A DNA stretch of 64,000 nucleotides from NCBI RefSeq assembly GCF_026230105.1, contig NC_079478.1, forward strand, positions 12,849,653 through 12,913,652, written 5' to 3'. The notes under the pieces are model-generated. The model was given only the letters and a program-made list of their open reading frames with translations. It did no database searches and was not told the DNA's origin. Shown here in pieces: positions 24,641 to 37,680 of this stretch (its first letter is position 1; every line of letters starts with the position of its first letter). Position numbers and translations under genes: made by a program. Source of the DNA: Diorhabda sublineata. Lineage: Eukaryota > Arthropoda > Insecta > Coleoptera > Chrysomelidae.

Positions 24641-27600
24641 AATATGAGATCACTGCATTTCATTCGACTATGATGAACACTTATCTAATTTGTACGCTTG
24701 AAGTGTCCTACAATTGTAGAGAACAGCAGTCGTCGATAACTGGTATAGTTATATACCAGGTCTCATCTTGAGTCCTTCCAAAGTTAGTTACAAGGCGGTT
24801 TTTCAATTATTATCCATGTTACGTTTTGCACTTGATATCCTAGGAGATCTGTGGAAATATTTGCAGATCTATACCCGCCAGATTAGTTATCTGTTTTGAA
24901 AATAGATGTTCTACTTAAGCCTGATTTTTCCTAGAATATTATACGGAATAATCTCGTCCTTGCTTATGATATCGTACCGATCTTAGACGTCGTTCCAGAT
25001 TTTGACCTTTCCTTACGGAACAGAACTGTTGTTTCTAAAAGAGAACAGAGAAAATCCTTCCAACACTTTCCAATAAGTGTGAGTTTTCCACTCCACTATC
25101 TTACATTGATTTGCAAATCTTAATAATTGCCAGAAACTCAACAATCCATTGAAGTCAGTAGTTCCGAAACACTTCTTCAGTTAATACATGACCTCAACTG
25201 TGACCAATTAATTCAAATCTAGCTTCAGGGCTCCAAATGATGGAGTCTATAAATTGTATTTTTTGTTGAAGCTTCTCCATTAATCTTCTGAATTTCTACT
25301 TATAATTATAAATTATAAATAAACCAAGTGTTATAGCAGCTCTGTGGTAGGTTGGTCTTAAAAATTTTTATACTAGAATCATTTTATATTTTCTTGATAC
25401 TTCTTATTGATGGTTTTAAGGACTTTCTAAAATAATGTGACGGTATCCCATTTCTTGTTTTTGTAGCCGCCAATTTATATGAAAATTAATGATCATTTCT
25501 ATTATTTCGTTAAAAACATCTTACCTATCTAACCACTTCATGAAGAAGTCCTTCCCAATACAGAAACTTTTTCGTCGATTCCATTATGTATCGATTAACA
25601 TTTGAAGAAACCAAAATCATTACAATATGAATCAAATTCGAACTTTCGCTATCACTTAAGAGACATTCATGATGTTGAAGTACTTTTTTGTATTATATAT
25701 TAAGATACAATTATCATTTTACACTCGTTGATCATAACCACAAATTGTAGATGAAAATTTCTTCCTCAATTTTCTTGTTTGCTTCTTGACCGTGTACTTC
25801 AGTTTTAAGAACAATATTCTCTAAAAAGTTTTTCGTTAGATAATAACTTCCTTTGTACCTCGACAATTGGTTCTTGAAACTTTCCATCATATAGCTGATA
25901 TTTACCAAGACTTGTGTGTTGTATGTTTTCAAATAAGTTTAAAATCACATACTATTGTTATTTTATTTACCAGATAATTGAAATAGTTCCTGTTAGACAA
26001 ACGTCGCAGTGTTTTCAAACATCTTCCGAATTGCTCTGTATTACACAGGAAAATTTCCTTGTAAATGTTGCTAAAATTGCGATCTTTTTTAGAATGCACT
26101 CCCAGTCAAGTTAGGTATTTAATTGAAGAAAAGGCTTTGAAATTGAAACACACGTTTATCCCCTCATACTCTTCATCAGAGACGTAGAAGAAAGGTTCAG
26201 GGAAGCTTTGAAACAATTTATGCATAGACTGACAGTGAAATGAATCAATAAATAGAAGAAGAAAGCGGATAATAAATACCTTACATTTAGTATTGGAAAT
26301 ATATTTGTAGAACTTGTGAGAAATGGAATATATTGGTTCCACCAGAGAAAAATAATTAATTGATTTCAAATAATTCAGTTTTTCAATTAATTATGCAGAT
26401 TTTACATCTTACGAATTTGTTAAAAAAAATAAGTCCAGTATATTAATGTAAGAAGATGTAATTACCAATGAAATTTCCGTTTATCACTTTTTATCCTCCC
26501 GAATTCCACACATTAAGACATTAAAACGATTACACTCCAACTGTAACAACACATTCTTGTAGAGGAAAGTGAAAAAGCATCCTAAGGTAGTCAAAGTTTG
26601 TAAAATATAATCGAAAATTATCACTACTTCAAAACGACGACATTTATTTAATTTTCCCCTTGCAAAATCTTTTAAAACCCGCTAGTGTCCTTCAATCCGA
26701 TATTGTTTACATTCCCTTTATTTCTGACTTCAGAAGATCCGAAAGGGCAAAACCCAAGACTTTATTGGAAGCTGATCTTTGCAAGCGAAGGTTAGTAAGA
26801 ATCTTGTTGAAGTTAGCTAGACTGGAAACTCAATGTTGATGAAGCGTAAGCTTTTTGATAGTTATCGACTTTAGAGTTAATCTTTTTAAATCTCTGAAAT
26901 AGCTTTATTCAAACTATAATTCAAGTTAATTATCACAAAAATTATCAATGCAGTGCTGATTCACGTATAAATTTCAAGACAGATTTCTGCAAATCAATGA
27001 TTTTATGGGTATCCAAATATATTTAAGGAATTGGGATTAACTGGAGCGACTAACATTCGAATCTATAGTTCTGATGATTTTCTATGTTTCTTTTCCTCTT
27101 AAAAAAACAGATTCTCAAAAATATTGAGATACAATCATGGAAATATTTGAGCGTGTTTGATATTGAGTCTTTCGAAGGCATCTTAGGTACCTAACTTTTT
27201 TTAAACTGTTTGATAAAAAGTATAAAAAATTTGTTTAATCATTATTCGTTCTGAAAATTATCGTCATGAGTGAAAGGGTTAGATATAAATTGAAAAATAT
27301 AGATATGGAGCTGGATGAAATATGCTTCATGAACGATTTTTGCAGCTTTGGGTTACGGAAATTGATGATCTTGTACTATTTTCTACATAATCGTGAAATC
27401 AAACTTGTTTCATAATGTTGATGAAGAATTTTTCTCTTATTTGCATCCTTGCACACTATGACAAAATGGTCAAAATTACGACTTTAGGATACTTTTTAGT
27501 AAGTAAAGAACCAAGCAAACCCATTAGAAGATTATTCTGTTGAAACCTAGTTTTTTCCAAATTTATAGTTTCTCAATCCTCTATAAAACAAAAGTAGCTC

Positions 27601-28649
27601 TTCTAGAGGTTGTGGGGTCAATATTTAAAAAGATAAAAAAACAGTTTTATCCATTGCAAGAAATACCTTTTCACATATTAGTTGAGAAAGAACTACTACA
27701 CAAAAACGTTTTGATGAAAAATCTCGTTTTCCTCGTAGTTGTTGATAAAATCTGGTAATATTCATCAAATCAATCCATCAAATTCAATTTGAAAATATTA
27801 GGACTATTCTTATCTTGATAAGCTCTACCTCATAATCCCTGTTTAATTATTTGGCCATGTCTCACAAACATATTATCACTTTTCCTCTGATACACGTTTT
27901 TCAAGTTGGAAGAGGTATCGACTCTAAAAAATATTTGATTAATAATGTTAAGCATATCACATAAAAGTACTGGGAGCTGCACATTTCAATACTCGAAACA
28001 AAACTGATTGTGTAGTCACTTGAGCACAACTGTCTCTATTGCCAAGGAAAAAAAATTAAAAAGAACAAAATTTTAATTCATGAAAATTTTTGTCATAAAT
28101 TCGATGTTTATCTCAGCAATTGGTTGCGAATTTTTACATATATTGTATTAGAAAAATCTTCTCAATATGACGAACATATTTCAGATTATTATTTGTCAAT
28201 CCAGATTTTAGTATTGGCGATATCCATTTACTTGAATACATTAGAGCTATAACCAATCCTTAAGCAATAATTGATGGTAGTGTTTTTTATCAAAATCCTT
28301 ATCCGGAATGTGGACGCAGAGTCTCAAAGAAAGAAATGTTTTCTCAATTAATACTTTCCACTTATTAGGACTTGGAATAGAACAAATTTCAACTAGTTTA
28401 GGAAAACAAGATGAATTTTGAACTCTCAACAAGAACTTTGGTTTTCACTTTTTTTGAACATTGAATTATGAATCAAAAATAGTTTCATATTTCCAGCCAG
28501 TCTCCTAGTTATACTTTCATTTGAATCTACCATCATTTTATAAGCCTTTTCCCGCTGCTCCACCCTCAACCTTCTTTTTTGACAACATCTTTTTTCTTCT
28601 ATTGAATGTAAGTTATGATTTGAAGTTTTTATACATTGCCAGCCAAAGT
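24641..28649. other. 4-kb AT-rich stretch, nothing recognised
   Basis: The minus frames at 25,732-25,932, 26,106-26,369 and 28,247-28,432, and the plus frames at 25,914-26,114 and 27,540-27,758, are short and without motifs. No RNA genes or paired repeats were seen. Confidence 0.5.
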
Positions 28650-28950
28650 ATCTATTATATCCACTTTTCTCGCTATAGCACTAGAGATGCTTAATACTTG
28701 TTCTGATATATTAATTCTACTCCTTCGAGGAAGTTCAAGATCTGGGATGGCCCTAGCTGCCAAAAGTCTTCATTATCTATTTCATACGCTTCTATGTGTT
28801 ATGATCTAGAGTTCTGTAGCCTTTCATGTCAGAGAATGTGGATACAGGTTTCATCCTCTAAATAGCAGAATCTGTACGTTGCATTTTCTGCGAAACATAG
28901 CCTCTTCAGATGTTCATTGAGGTGGAAATACCTTCACTTAGGTTATTATA
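28650..28950 (-). pseudogene. RNase H-side tail of a non-LTR retrotransposon
   Basis: On the minus strand from about 28,925 downward one frame reads LNEHLKRLCFAENATYRFCY, then LEDETCIHIL. This matches the C-terminal block that follows RNase H in several non-LTR elements ('FN.HL..MG...S..CR.C...EET..HIL..C'), with the paired Cys residues kept. It continues with EDFWQLGPSQILNFLEG, matching '...F....P..IL.FL..'. At least two in-frame stops occur. The reverse transcriptase of this copy is not recognisable upstream. Confidence 0.6.
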
Positions 28951-31104
28951 TTCAACAAATTTTCTGCTGTTAGAAATTTTTTGGCTTCAAATTATCCAAA
29001 AAAAAACTTACTCTCTTTGCTCTACACTCTTAATATATTGTCATAATCATTCTTTTGACTGATACTTTTCTGTTGAAATATATTTAGCAAATTTCTTAGC
29101 AGTTTCTTTTTGTTTCAAATATTGTTAAATCTATGTAGTACTTTTTTCTCAAGAATTTCGCTTCTGAATTTATCCACGTTTTCTGTCGCGATTTAATTCC
29201 ATTTCCTAACCAAGATTAATGTTTCAAGTATGAGTAAACATTAAAAATGGTAAACTTTATGATGGCAATGTCAGATTTGACATATCTCTCATTGATTTCA
29301 ACAGATTCATGATATAGGGAAAACTCTTAAAATATACTCTTCAAATCTATATCCTATTCGAGGGTAAGTATTTGTAAATATTTTCTTGAAGATATTCTAT
29401 TTCAATAATTTAAAATGGATGATCATCTCCACAATAGTAAATTCATATGAGTGAATTTTCTATTCTCAAGTTGTATTGCAGTATTTGATGTGTGCGCTGT
29501 TGGTACATTCACCGTTTTTTAAAGTAGCAACAACCAAAGTAAATAATTCGATGATAATCAAATTATAAGTCTACTTATGGCGAAATAATAGCTCCTGTGT
29601 ACTTCATTAAAACATTAAATTATTGGTATTTCTCCGTAAGTGGAAAATTGAATTTATCAATTAACTTCGTTGGTCCTTTGAAAAACAGTTGAGAGCTCAC
29701 TTTAGCTTGTTGTTGGTATCACTTGATATCTTTCATAATTTCTTACACTTGCTTACTCGTATTTCCTCGGAGTGCAATTTGATTGTTTCCTATCGATCCA
29801 AAATTGCAAAATAATATATATATTTGGTAACCTATTTGCAGCCTCTCTCGACTTTTTGATATGATGAGAATCAATTATTATAGATTAGAAAATACTGAAA
29901 ACCAAGCAGACGCTGAGGCAATTTTTTTGGAAACTTTATTGTCAGATTTAGTATTAGTATAATTATCGTAAAACGATAATGTTGACCAAGCTATTTGATG
30001 ATTTATTTATTTCCAAAGAGCTGTATCTGTTTAGAGATACATATTTTGTCATAACAATAATATTTTCATTATTTTTCATTTCCGTATAAAAAAATTAATA
30101 CATGTTTCATTACAATATTGATGCCACCCTCTATACCAAAATTTTTGAAGTTTAAAATCCATACTCATCCTAAATTGGGATAGTTCATAAAACAAGTTGT
30201 ATACTTACTAATAAAAATGAGGAATGCAATTATATCTGTATAAGTCATTCATTATAGATTATGTGGTATATTTTATCATCGTATATCTCGAAATATTAGT
30301 GATCGTTGGATAGTACGATCTCGTTTCAATTAATAAATATAACATCTAGGTGCTCAGCTGCAAAAGTGTAGTGGATGAGGCTAACTATGATATAACTTGA
30401 TATATTTTCTCTTCAATAAATTATTTTATATCGGAATGTCATTGTCAATGCTCGAAAACATTTTCTACTCGCAATATATGATGCTCCAAATTACAGATAC
30501 TGTAGCTTTGCTAACATAACAAGAGAAAATACATCTGTGAAATTTCCTTTATTACCACTTTCTTCTTCAGTAGCTAAACAACATATTTATTGAGTACATC
30601 ATCATACAAACCTAACTGAAAAGAGAAATTGATCTAGTGCAGTGGGATTGGAAGAAAAATAATATACTACAGCCAATAATGACTTTATTACCACTAGCAT
30701 TCGATGATTGTAATTATACGAAAGATTATGGATTGAGGTGATCAAAAGTTTGTAAGTGTCGTGGCCAGTCATGCTTAGACTCAAGTTCAACAAATGATGG
30801 AAATTATGAAGATGTAGATGTGAATGTGTGTGAAGATATCGACAGTTTTTTTTGTATTTTACTGAATTTCAATAGAAAAGTTATTGTGAGATAAAGTGTT
30901 TATAGATTTACCCCATAAATAAAAATCGTATCAATAAATTAGAAAAACAAAGAGTATTATCAACAATATTTTGAAATTTGTGGAGAAGTATGTTGTTAAA
31001 AAGGTTATAAGGGAAACATCATGTGAAACGAAGAATTTTATCAAGTTGATATGAGTGTTTCCATTAGATTTTCTGTAGAGGATATCGGTTGAGTATTCTT
31101 AATT
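28951..31104. other. AT-rich stretch, nothing recognised
   Basis: Possibly holds the decayed RNase H of the adjoining relic near 28,950-29,200, but I cannot show it. The rest has no signal. Confidence 0.45.
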
Positions 31105-31340
31105 AATCATCTTCTTCTTGTATAGCTGTCTCTTGAAGTTTCAAAACCATGTTGGGGCTAGATTTGCTTCACATATTCTCTACTGTTGAGATCAGAGCTG
31201 ATTTACGTCTCAACTAATATTGCTATAGAACAAACTTTTGCTCGACAAGAGCTGTATGAGGCTTGGCATTATCTCGCATTAGCTAAAATTAATCGCTAAT
31301 CAAGCCGGCATATGAAGTATTATCCCCCACACCTGTTTCT
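31105..31340 (-). pseudogene. Tc1-like transposase fragment
   Basis: A short minus-strand remnant. Near 31,283-31,250 one frame reads LMRDNAKPHTA, the second-Asp motif of Tc1 transposases ('Q.DNA.PHTA'). Further on, near 31,190, a shifted frame reads SDLNSREYV, which fits the third-acid region 'SPDLNPIE..WD'. Upstream, near 31,310, a GVGDN-type frame recalls 'GG..MVWAGI'. Only about 80 codons survive. Confidence 0.55.
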
Positions 31341-34019
31341 AGTGAGACCATTAGTTTGACCTAAGAGAAATCAGTTTTGTTCTCGCATGATATGAAATTC
31401 TTCCTATTTCTTACAAGGTTTATTTGCATGAGAAGTTGTATCCTCCACGTAACCCAGTGAGAATTACTCTCCAACACTTTTCTGTCGATTGCTTTCATGA
31501 GCCTTAACTGAAAGAAGCATTTCGTACTTCCTAGAGCTGCTGCTACAACTAAATACCATTTTCTTCACAGTGTTTCAAAACTTTGGCATCAAAAATCGGT
31601 CATCTCTTTCGGTAGTGGGTTCCGAATTAATAAAATGATATGATTTTTTAATGTTGGTGAATATTCCGAAGTTTTGACCGACTCATATTTGGCAGTTGTC
31701 TGACTAGGATCTTATCCGAAAACGACTACCGCTGGAGCCGTTTACTTTGGAGATCCTTCCATATTTCCGTTCAATTTAGCTATAATGTTCACTCCTTAAA
31801 TTCTAAAGTAAGCGAACTCATAATTTCTCTGGATTATATTCAGTTTTATACCATTAGACGTCGACGTAGATCTATATTTGAAATTAGTTGATAAATGATA
31901 GTTTAAAGTCAGATTGTGTGAAATAATTCAAAAGACAAATTATTAGAATGAGTAATGAGCTATCTCAAATTTTTAGAATATATCTGTTTCTACATGCTTT
32001 CGAATAATCAAAATACAGGTACATTTACTATCAACTACTTTAAATATTGACAAAGTACAATGAACTTTCACTTGAGTCTGCGGTTTCATTTACTGTCAAA
32101 TGAATTTATCCAGTCACATTCTCCTCTTCATTTTCCCCCGATCTGTTTTGTTTGTGAATGTATCAACATAATTTTCATTTGAATTTTGAGGTATTTGAAA
32201 GCATTGAATGGTTTTGAATCTCACTTAAAATAGATGTATTCTTTGTTCTATATGTTCGGTTCTCATTAAATTAAAATCACAGATAAAATAATTAATTGAA
32301 ATAAGCACTATAATGTCAATGTTAAAATGAATATTTTTCATAGAAATACATACTATGGGGCTTGATATTAAGCTTTTCCCATTTCACATTTCGTATACCA
32401 TATGTTTAGGATTAATTTTCCTTTAGATACGTTTCTTTTGCACTGAGCTCAATTAATTTGTTTTTTAGTGTGAGAAAATATTTTAAAATGAACAATAATA
32501 GCCAATACTGTGTGCTGTGTGGCAATGCTGTGTGTTTCTACAGAATTAGCCTCAAGTTTTCATACTAAATAACAATTAAAACATTTTTTATGTTGAATGT
32601 ACTGTTTGTACTGGAATTATTCGTCTTAATGATACAGAATAATTATTGAATTTGATAAGAAACAAGAATTTAACGGATATTTTAAGAAAATTGTTATATT
32701 GATATCATTATCTATTTCAGTTGAGTGCTAAGCCCGCTACTGAGCTCTCACAAGCATGCACAGGAATAGCACAAATTAAAATTCTACCTAATTTCAAAAC
32801 GCAATTAAAGGAGTAGTGCTGGAAACTTACCTTTTTTACTTTCATGATCAAAGTTGTAACGAGGTTTCTGTGATTTTCAGAGAGTTCTACCACTACTACT
32901 TTTTCAATTAAGTTGAAGCTGCATAACCAAAACAGTTTAGGAAAGACTGCACAAAGATTTGTTTTTCAAGTTTTTTCGCTTGGGTACATAATTCTACTCA
33001 TTCATTATTCGTTTAGAGGCATAAAATGGGTGAATTTATCCAAAAGAGTGATTTTTAGTATTTGAATATTTGAATAGAATGGCCATTAGAATTAAGATCA
33101 AATAAAATGTTTGAGCTGATAATTTATTTACTAATTCAATCATTTCATATATTACTCTTTTTTTGTGAATGTTTTAATGTAATATACCAGTTTTTCTATA
33201 TAAATCACAAAATTATTCAAATAAGTATTCTACGATCTAAGTCAAGGTTGTATTTAAACTAACAACCATTCCGTTCCATTAGCCTGTATTTTCTAAATCG
33301 CCACTACCAACACTTCCTTGAATGTATTTAAAGATAATCTGAGCTTTGTTTTCAAATCTCAGTTATCAACCGCACTGAATACAACATAAAAACTTCCTAA
33401 TGGTTTCCAGACCCTACTAGAATTTCTATTACTTCCTAATGTAATTTCAAAATGAAATTTATAAGGTTTTATCAGAGTTTTCCCGTAACACGAGACCATG
33501 AAACACCCCCTATCGGACTGATCTCACTAATCTGACTTCTTTTATTTCTAGTTTTTTGATGTCAGGGGCTTAAAGGCGGGATGAACTCTCCCAATAAGAT
33601 AATACAGATTCGGACTATGAAAATTCGTAATAGTTTATATTTTATAAAACTTTGAGAAGGTAGTATTCATAATAATCGGAACACGACTCTAGGATTATTT
33701 GACTTATTACTATGTAAACTATCTATGTGTTTACAAGTTTCAATATTCTATCATTTAACCAATAAAAGTATACAATACCTTCCGAAATACTATTACTTCT
33801 GCCTAAGCAAGATTTACCAATATTAGTTTCCTTTTTTTGTAAATTTGAGTTATTTGGACACAATTGTTTGTCTCCTCATTTTGCTGATGATATCCAAACT
33901 ATTGCACTTTGATTCTACATTATAATCTGCAGTCCAATAATCTTCCTCGTTTTTTTGTAGTGATGTGTAGATTACAATTCGATTCGAATATAAAAGTGGG
34001 CAGTTCCATTTGATAGAGG
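31341..34019. other. AT-rich stretch, nothing recognised
   Basis: The remaining N-terminal part of the Tc1 relic might extend into 31,340-31,450. Beyond that I see no gene or repeat. A mildly GC-richer patch near 31,700-31,770 has no identifiable product. Confidence 0.45.
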
Positions 34020-34420
34020 GTTGTGGAAATCTTGATGTCCAAAAAGTTTATCAACATTACAGAAACACAAGAAATGATTATGCAAACTCATCGATTAAAC
34101 GAAAGAAACTCTTCATATGGTGGAAGCAAGATTTTGTCTGGAGCCTCGTGTTATAGAAAAAACTGTGCGAATTGGGTACCGCGTTTGCTGACACCATAAC
34201 AAAATCATACTCATATGCGACTTATACAACAATATTCCATATGTTTTAGAGGTAATAAAAAGGACTTTGTGACTCGTTTTTTTATTGTAAATAGAAATTG
34301 GATTAAATCTATGATACTAAATCAAAACAAGAAGGTAAAGAATGAATGCTGCTTACTCGGTGCATCAGTTTGTCGGTATGTCAAAGAAATTTTGCCTGTA
34401 ACACTAAATGCCTAGTATTA
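34020..34420 (+). pseudogene. mariner transposase relic, N-terminal and first-Asp part
   Basis: Near 34,165-34,200 the plus frame reads NWVPRLLTP, the 'ARWVPRLLT..QK' block between the DNA-binding and catalytic domains. The frame opening at 34,215 continues with GNKKDFVTRFFIVNRNWIKS, matching 'NKKDFL.RFVTVDETWIH'. Here the catalytic Asp and Glu positions read Asn and Arg. Upstream (34,035-34,110) TQEMIMQTHRLNE may be the remains of the helix-turn-helix. Second- and third-Asp regions are absent. Confidence 0.7.
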
Positions 34421-34506
34421 TTGTAATATTGTCAAGCAACTGAATGTGAAAAAAGACCTGATTTACCTAAGAAAAAAAACATTTTATCAAGTTAACGCAC
34501 CTTTTT

Positions 34507-34507
<1 letters not shown>

Positions 34508-34535
<28 letters not shown>
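34508..34535. repeat. (CA)14 microsatellite
   Basis: Uninterrupted CA dinucleotides, visible directly, located just past the mariner relic. Confidence 0.95.
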
Positions 34536-34538
<3 letters not shown>

Positions 34539-35949
34539 CATTACCAAAATTTGTACTAACTGTTGCATCTCTTGGCTGTTCTCAAATCTAAAAAAATTGA
34601 TGGATAAAAAATGATTTCTATCGCAGTGAAATCTGTGAAAATTTCGACAGTATTTTTAATCTAGAGATCGGATCGTTGAATCAGACCATCACTGGAAAAT
34701 GTCCATTAAAGGTCATAGAAAGTATATTGAATAGTGTAATCCGCTTTTTCTCATCTAACGATAAAACTTGAGACAAAACCGACATTTTAGGAATATTGAA
34801 TTGAATTTGAATTTTCCTGAAAGTATTCCAGAATCTGATGCCTGAAATAAGTTCAATACATTCTATAGGAGTACTTTTGATGAGATGAACTCTTATTTAA
34901 CGTTAACCTCTAATTATATTTGAATCAATAGATTTATTGGCACACTACTCGTATATGAGTATGTGATCGAGCACATTTTTGTTAGAATTTGAGAAGCAGC
35001 CACGAAGTCCGTTTCTGAATAAGACCAAATTTATTACAGGATATAAAGGACGTTTTTTCTCATATTTCGATTTCTCCTACGTTTTTCTAATAGTTTTTCC
35101 CTTATCAGGATGGTAATTGCAGTAGAACATGGGCTCTCTAATTATGTTATCTCAAAACTTTTCTTTTCGTATGAGGAAATTATTTAGAACAAAAACATAT
35201 ATCAATCTAAACTCTTGATGGTGAATCTACTGGTCAGTTAATTATCATTTTTTTGTTCACTTAGTTTTAACACTTTTATTATACATTACATAGTAGACAT
35301 AAAACAAATTCTCAATGAGCAATTAATCGAAAAATTGACCAATCAATAACTTGATGATTGACTTGAATTAGTAAAAGATAGGCTGAACGATTGATATTGT
35401 CTGAGATTGAATTGATTCATTCGCTTTATTACTTATGGAAACGTTTATGAATTTGTGAGCATACTTTTCACTTTTTATGATAATATAACGAGACGGATAG
35501 AGGAATAATTTTTACATAGTTATCGCATTATGCGACTAACAATTAATTTGAAGGCTGAAACATTATTGGATTCCTGAATAGATCATATGTTGATTATCAT
35601 TAATAAATATAAGTTTCGTATTACGTACGTATCATAGAATTTCCATAATAATAGTATCGATATTTTGGCCACATAATAATATCCAATACTCAAATTCATT
35701 TAGCTCCAGCGTCTAGTCTCACAAACTTTATTTTCTTTTCGTCAGCAGCTAGCAACCTTGTTTACTAATTTCCTTTCATCAATGTGAAACGATTCGAATG
35801 ATGAGATCAAATAATTGGCATTAAGTTTCACACTAATCTTGAGAAAACTATATTATTAATAATAAATACAGTCTAGGAAGCAAACCTAATATTTCACAGT
35901 CAAATCAAGCTTAATTGACAAATCCAAAATAGCATATCAAATTCTGAGC
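34536..35949. other. AT-rich stretch, nothing recognised
   Basis: No ORF above chance and no named repeat. Confidence 0.5.
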
Positions 35950-37680
35950 AGGATGGGGATAAACTTGTACTTCTTTTCATTCTCTGCTGCTCTGCAGCTC
36001 TTTTACCATCTTTTTGGTAGTCTCTCTAGTAGTCTCAGTGTATTTGTTATATGTTTTTTGCTCATTTTACTCATTTTTTTCCTGGCATACATAATATCTC
36101 CAATATTGTTCAAGTTCTCTAGTCCATTGCGCCAAATCCCAAATTTTCAGCTCTTCTCGAATATCGTGACTTCTTATTTCATATTCGAAGCTCACTTTCC
36201 TAATGTTCTTATCATTTCGATTTCAGTCGTTCTCCTCACTTTTTTGTCTTCGTCATTCGATATCGCTACTCCAAGGTAATTGAATTTCATTGGTTAGGTT
36301 ATATTATGTTTTGTCTCTAATCGGATTTTTGGCTATGACCATTGATTGAATTTTTCAGCTTAAATAATCATTTTATATTATCTGCCATTGTCTTCACCCT
36401 ATAAGATAGGCGCTGTAGATTATCTTCATTTTCTCCTACTACATCATAATCCACATAACATGGAACTTTTGATGATCTATCTCCCAATTTGTAACCTGCG
36501 TTGATGCTTCCTAGGAATCTGTCAATGATAATATTGAATAGTGCTAAGGTTGTCTTCCTATCGAATTTCAATCATAATCTGTACTTCTTTGAACAGTCAC
36601 GTCCTGATTCAATTATTGTTTTATTTCCGGTGTTTAGCTCTTAAATAATATTCTGTTATTCATATATGTACTGTTTTTTTAATAGGTCCCTCAATTGTAC
36701 TTCATCAAAAGCTTTAGTGAGTTGAGCAAAACATATAAACATGAGCTTGTTGAAATCTATCCATTACATATTATTGCGTATACCATCGATCTGTTTTGAC
36801 CGAACCCCTGTTGTGGTTCCGATGATGAAATCTAATTCAATTTTCATCGCTATGCTTCCTTTCAATACTGAGCTTAACATAATTATGTTTCTCAAATTGT
36901 GGAGCTCTTAGCTTACATTCGTGCAGAATGACATCGGATATTATAATCGTTTGGATCCATGTAACGAGTATGTTATTCAGTTTCTCTACTCCTTATTTGA
37001 TCAATCCATAGTTTATATTAGCAATACTTGGTACTTTTAGTTCTTAATCGTGAAAATTAATCTACTGATATTTATTAAATTAAGTTAATGTTTGAGGAAA
37101 GCTGCTACATTTTGGTTCAGGCTTCGCATCAAATAAGTAGCTATGGGTCAGTCGCGTATGGCCTAGAAGAACTTCATCTCTGCAATTTTTAAGTAGTATT
37201 GACAATGGAATCTTTCACTTCACGAAGTTTGAATGTGGACTTGACCATTTATTATCCCATTCATTGAGCACTTTTCGCTTTAGGATTGATTTAATATCGA
37301 CACTGGGTACTTTTGTTATTATTGCTTCAACTTCCTCTGGTGTTATTTCCGCTTCATTATTACTATTTACTGAGATCTCTATCGGATTATTGTCATCATC
37401 AGTGATACCATATGTGTTTTCAAACTAATTCATTTTTCTTGTGTAATGTAATTTACTTCTTATTATTTGGTGACTTGTTATTTCATCTTAGCATGTTCCA
37501 CATTTCCTTCTGACCAACATATGGGTTTGTCTCCATTTTTGATGTGAATATTTCCAAATATTCTCTATTTCTATTTCCATAACATTTCGTGTTATACTTT
37601 TTTGAGAATACTTCTACATTATCGTTCTCTATAACTTGCCTTTGAGTTATCTCCTCATTCTTTGAAATAGTCCTTCCATG
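35950..37680 (-). pseudogene. RTE-like non-LTR reverse transcriptase relic, interrupted
   Basis: Minus-strand reverse transcriptase. Near 37,440-37,330 comes an acidic linker ending in EAEITPEEVEAIITKVPSVD ('ITEEEV..AI..MK.GK..G'). After an interruption (about 36,900-37,280, described separately) it resumes with SEPQQGFGQNRSMVYAI near 36,830 ('L.EEQ.GFR.NRS..DAI'). Then come LTKAFDEVQLRDLL near 36,730 (palm, first Asp) and LNTGNKTIIESGRDCSKK near 36,640. LALFNIIIDRF near 36,545 and a decayed YADD box, YVDYDVVGENEDNLQRLSYR, near 36,450 follow. YLGVAISND near 36,270 and RRTTEIEMIRTLGK near 36,220 close the thumb. Many stops and frameshifts. Confidence 0.8.
36900..37280 (-). pseudogene. C-terminal tail of a second non-LTR element nested in the RTE-like relic
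   Basis: Between the linker and the fingers motif of the surrounding relic, the minus strand near 37,260-37,110 reads VLNEWDNKWSS. A little later it reads EVLLGHTRLTHSYLFDAKPE, then PKC. This is the block 'W..EW...', 'RIGHTRLTHGYLL.GE..P.C' that ends RNase-H-bearing non-LTR polyproteins; it has no place in an RTE reverse transcriptase. I infer a 5'-truncated insertion of another element in the same orientation. Exact junctions are not visible; the outer limits given are where the host element's motifs stop and restart. Confidence 0.55.

Noticed and set aside
34508..34535. CA repeat considered as part of a CRISPR-like or regulatory array
   Set aside because: A plain dinucleotide microsatellite without spacers.
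35953..36279. 108-codon plus-strand ORF rich in Leu, Phe and Ser, looking like a membrane protein
   Set aside because: It is the complement of the purine-rich RTE-like thumb; the hydrophobic look comes from the pyrimidine-rich strand.
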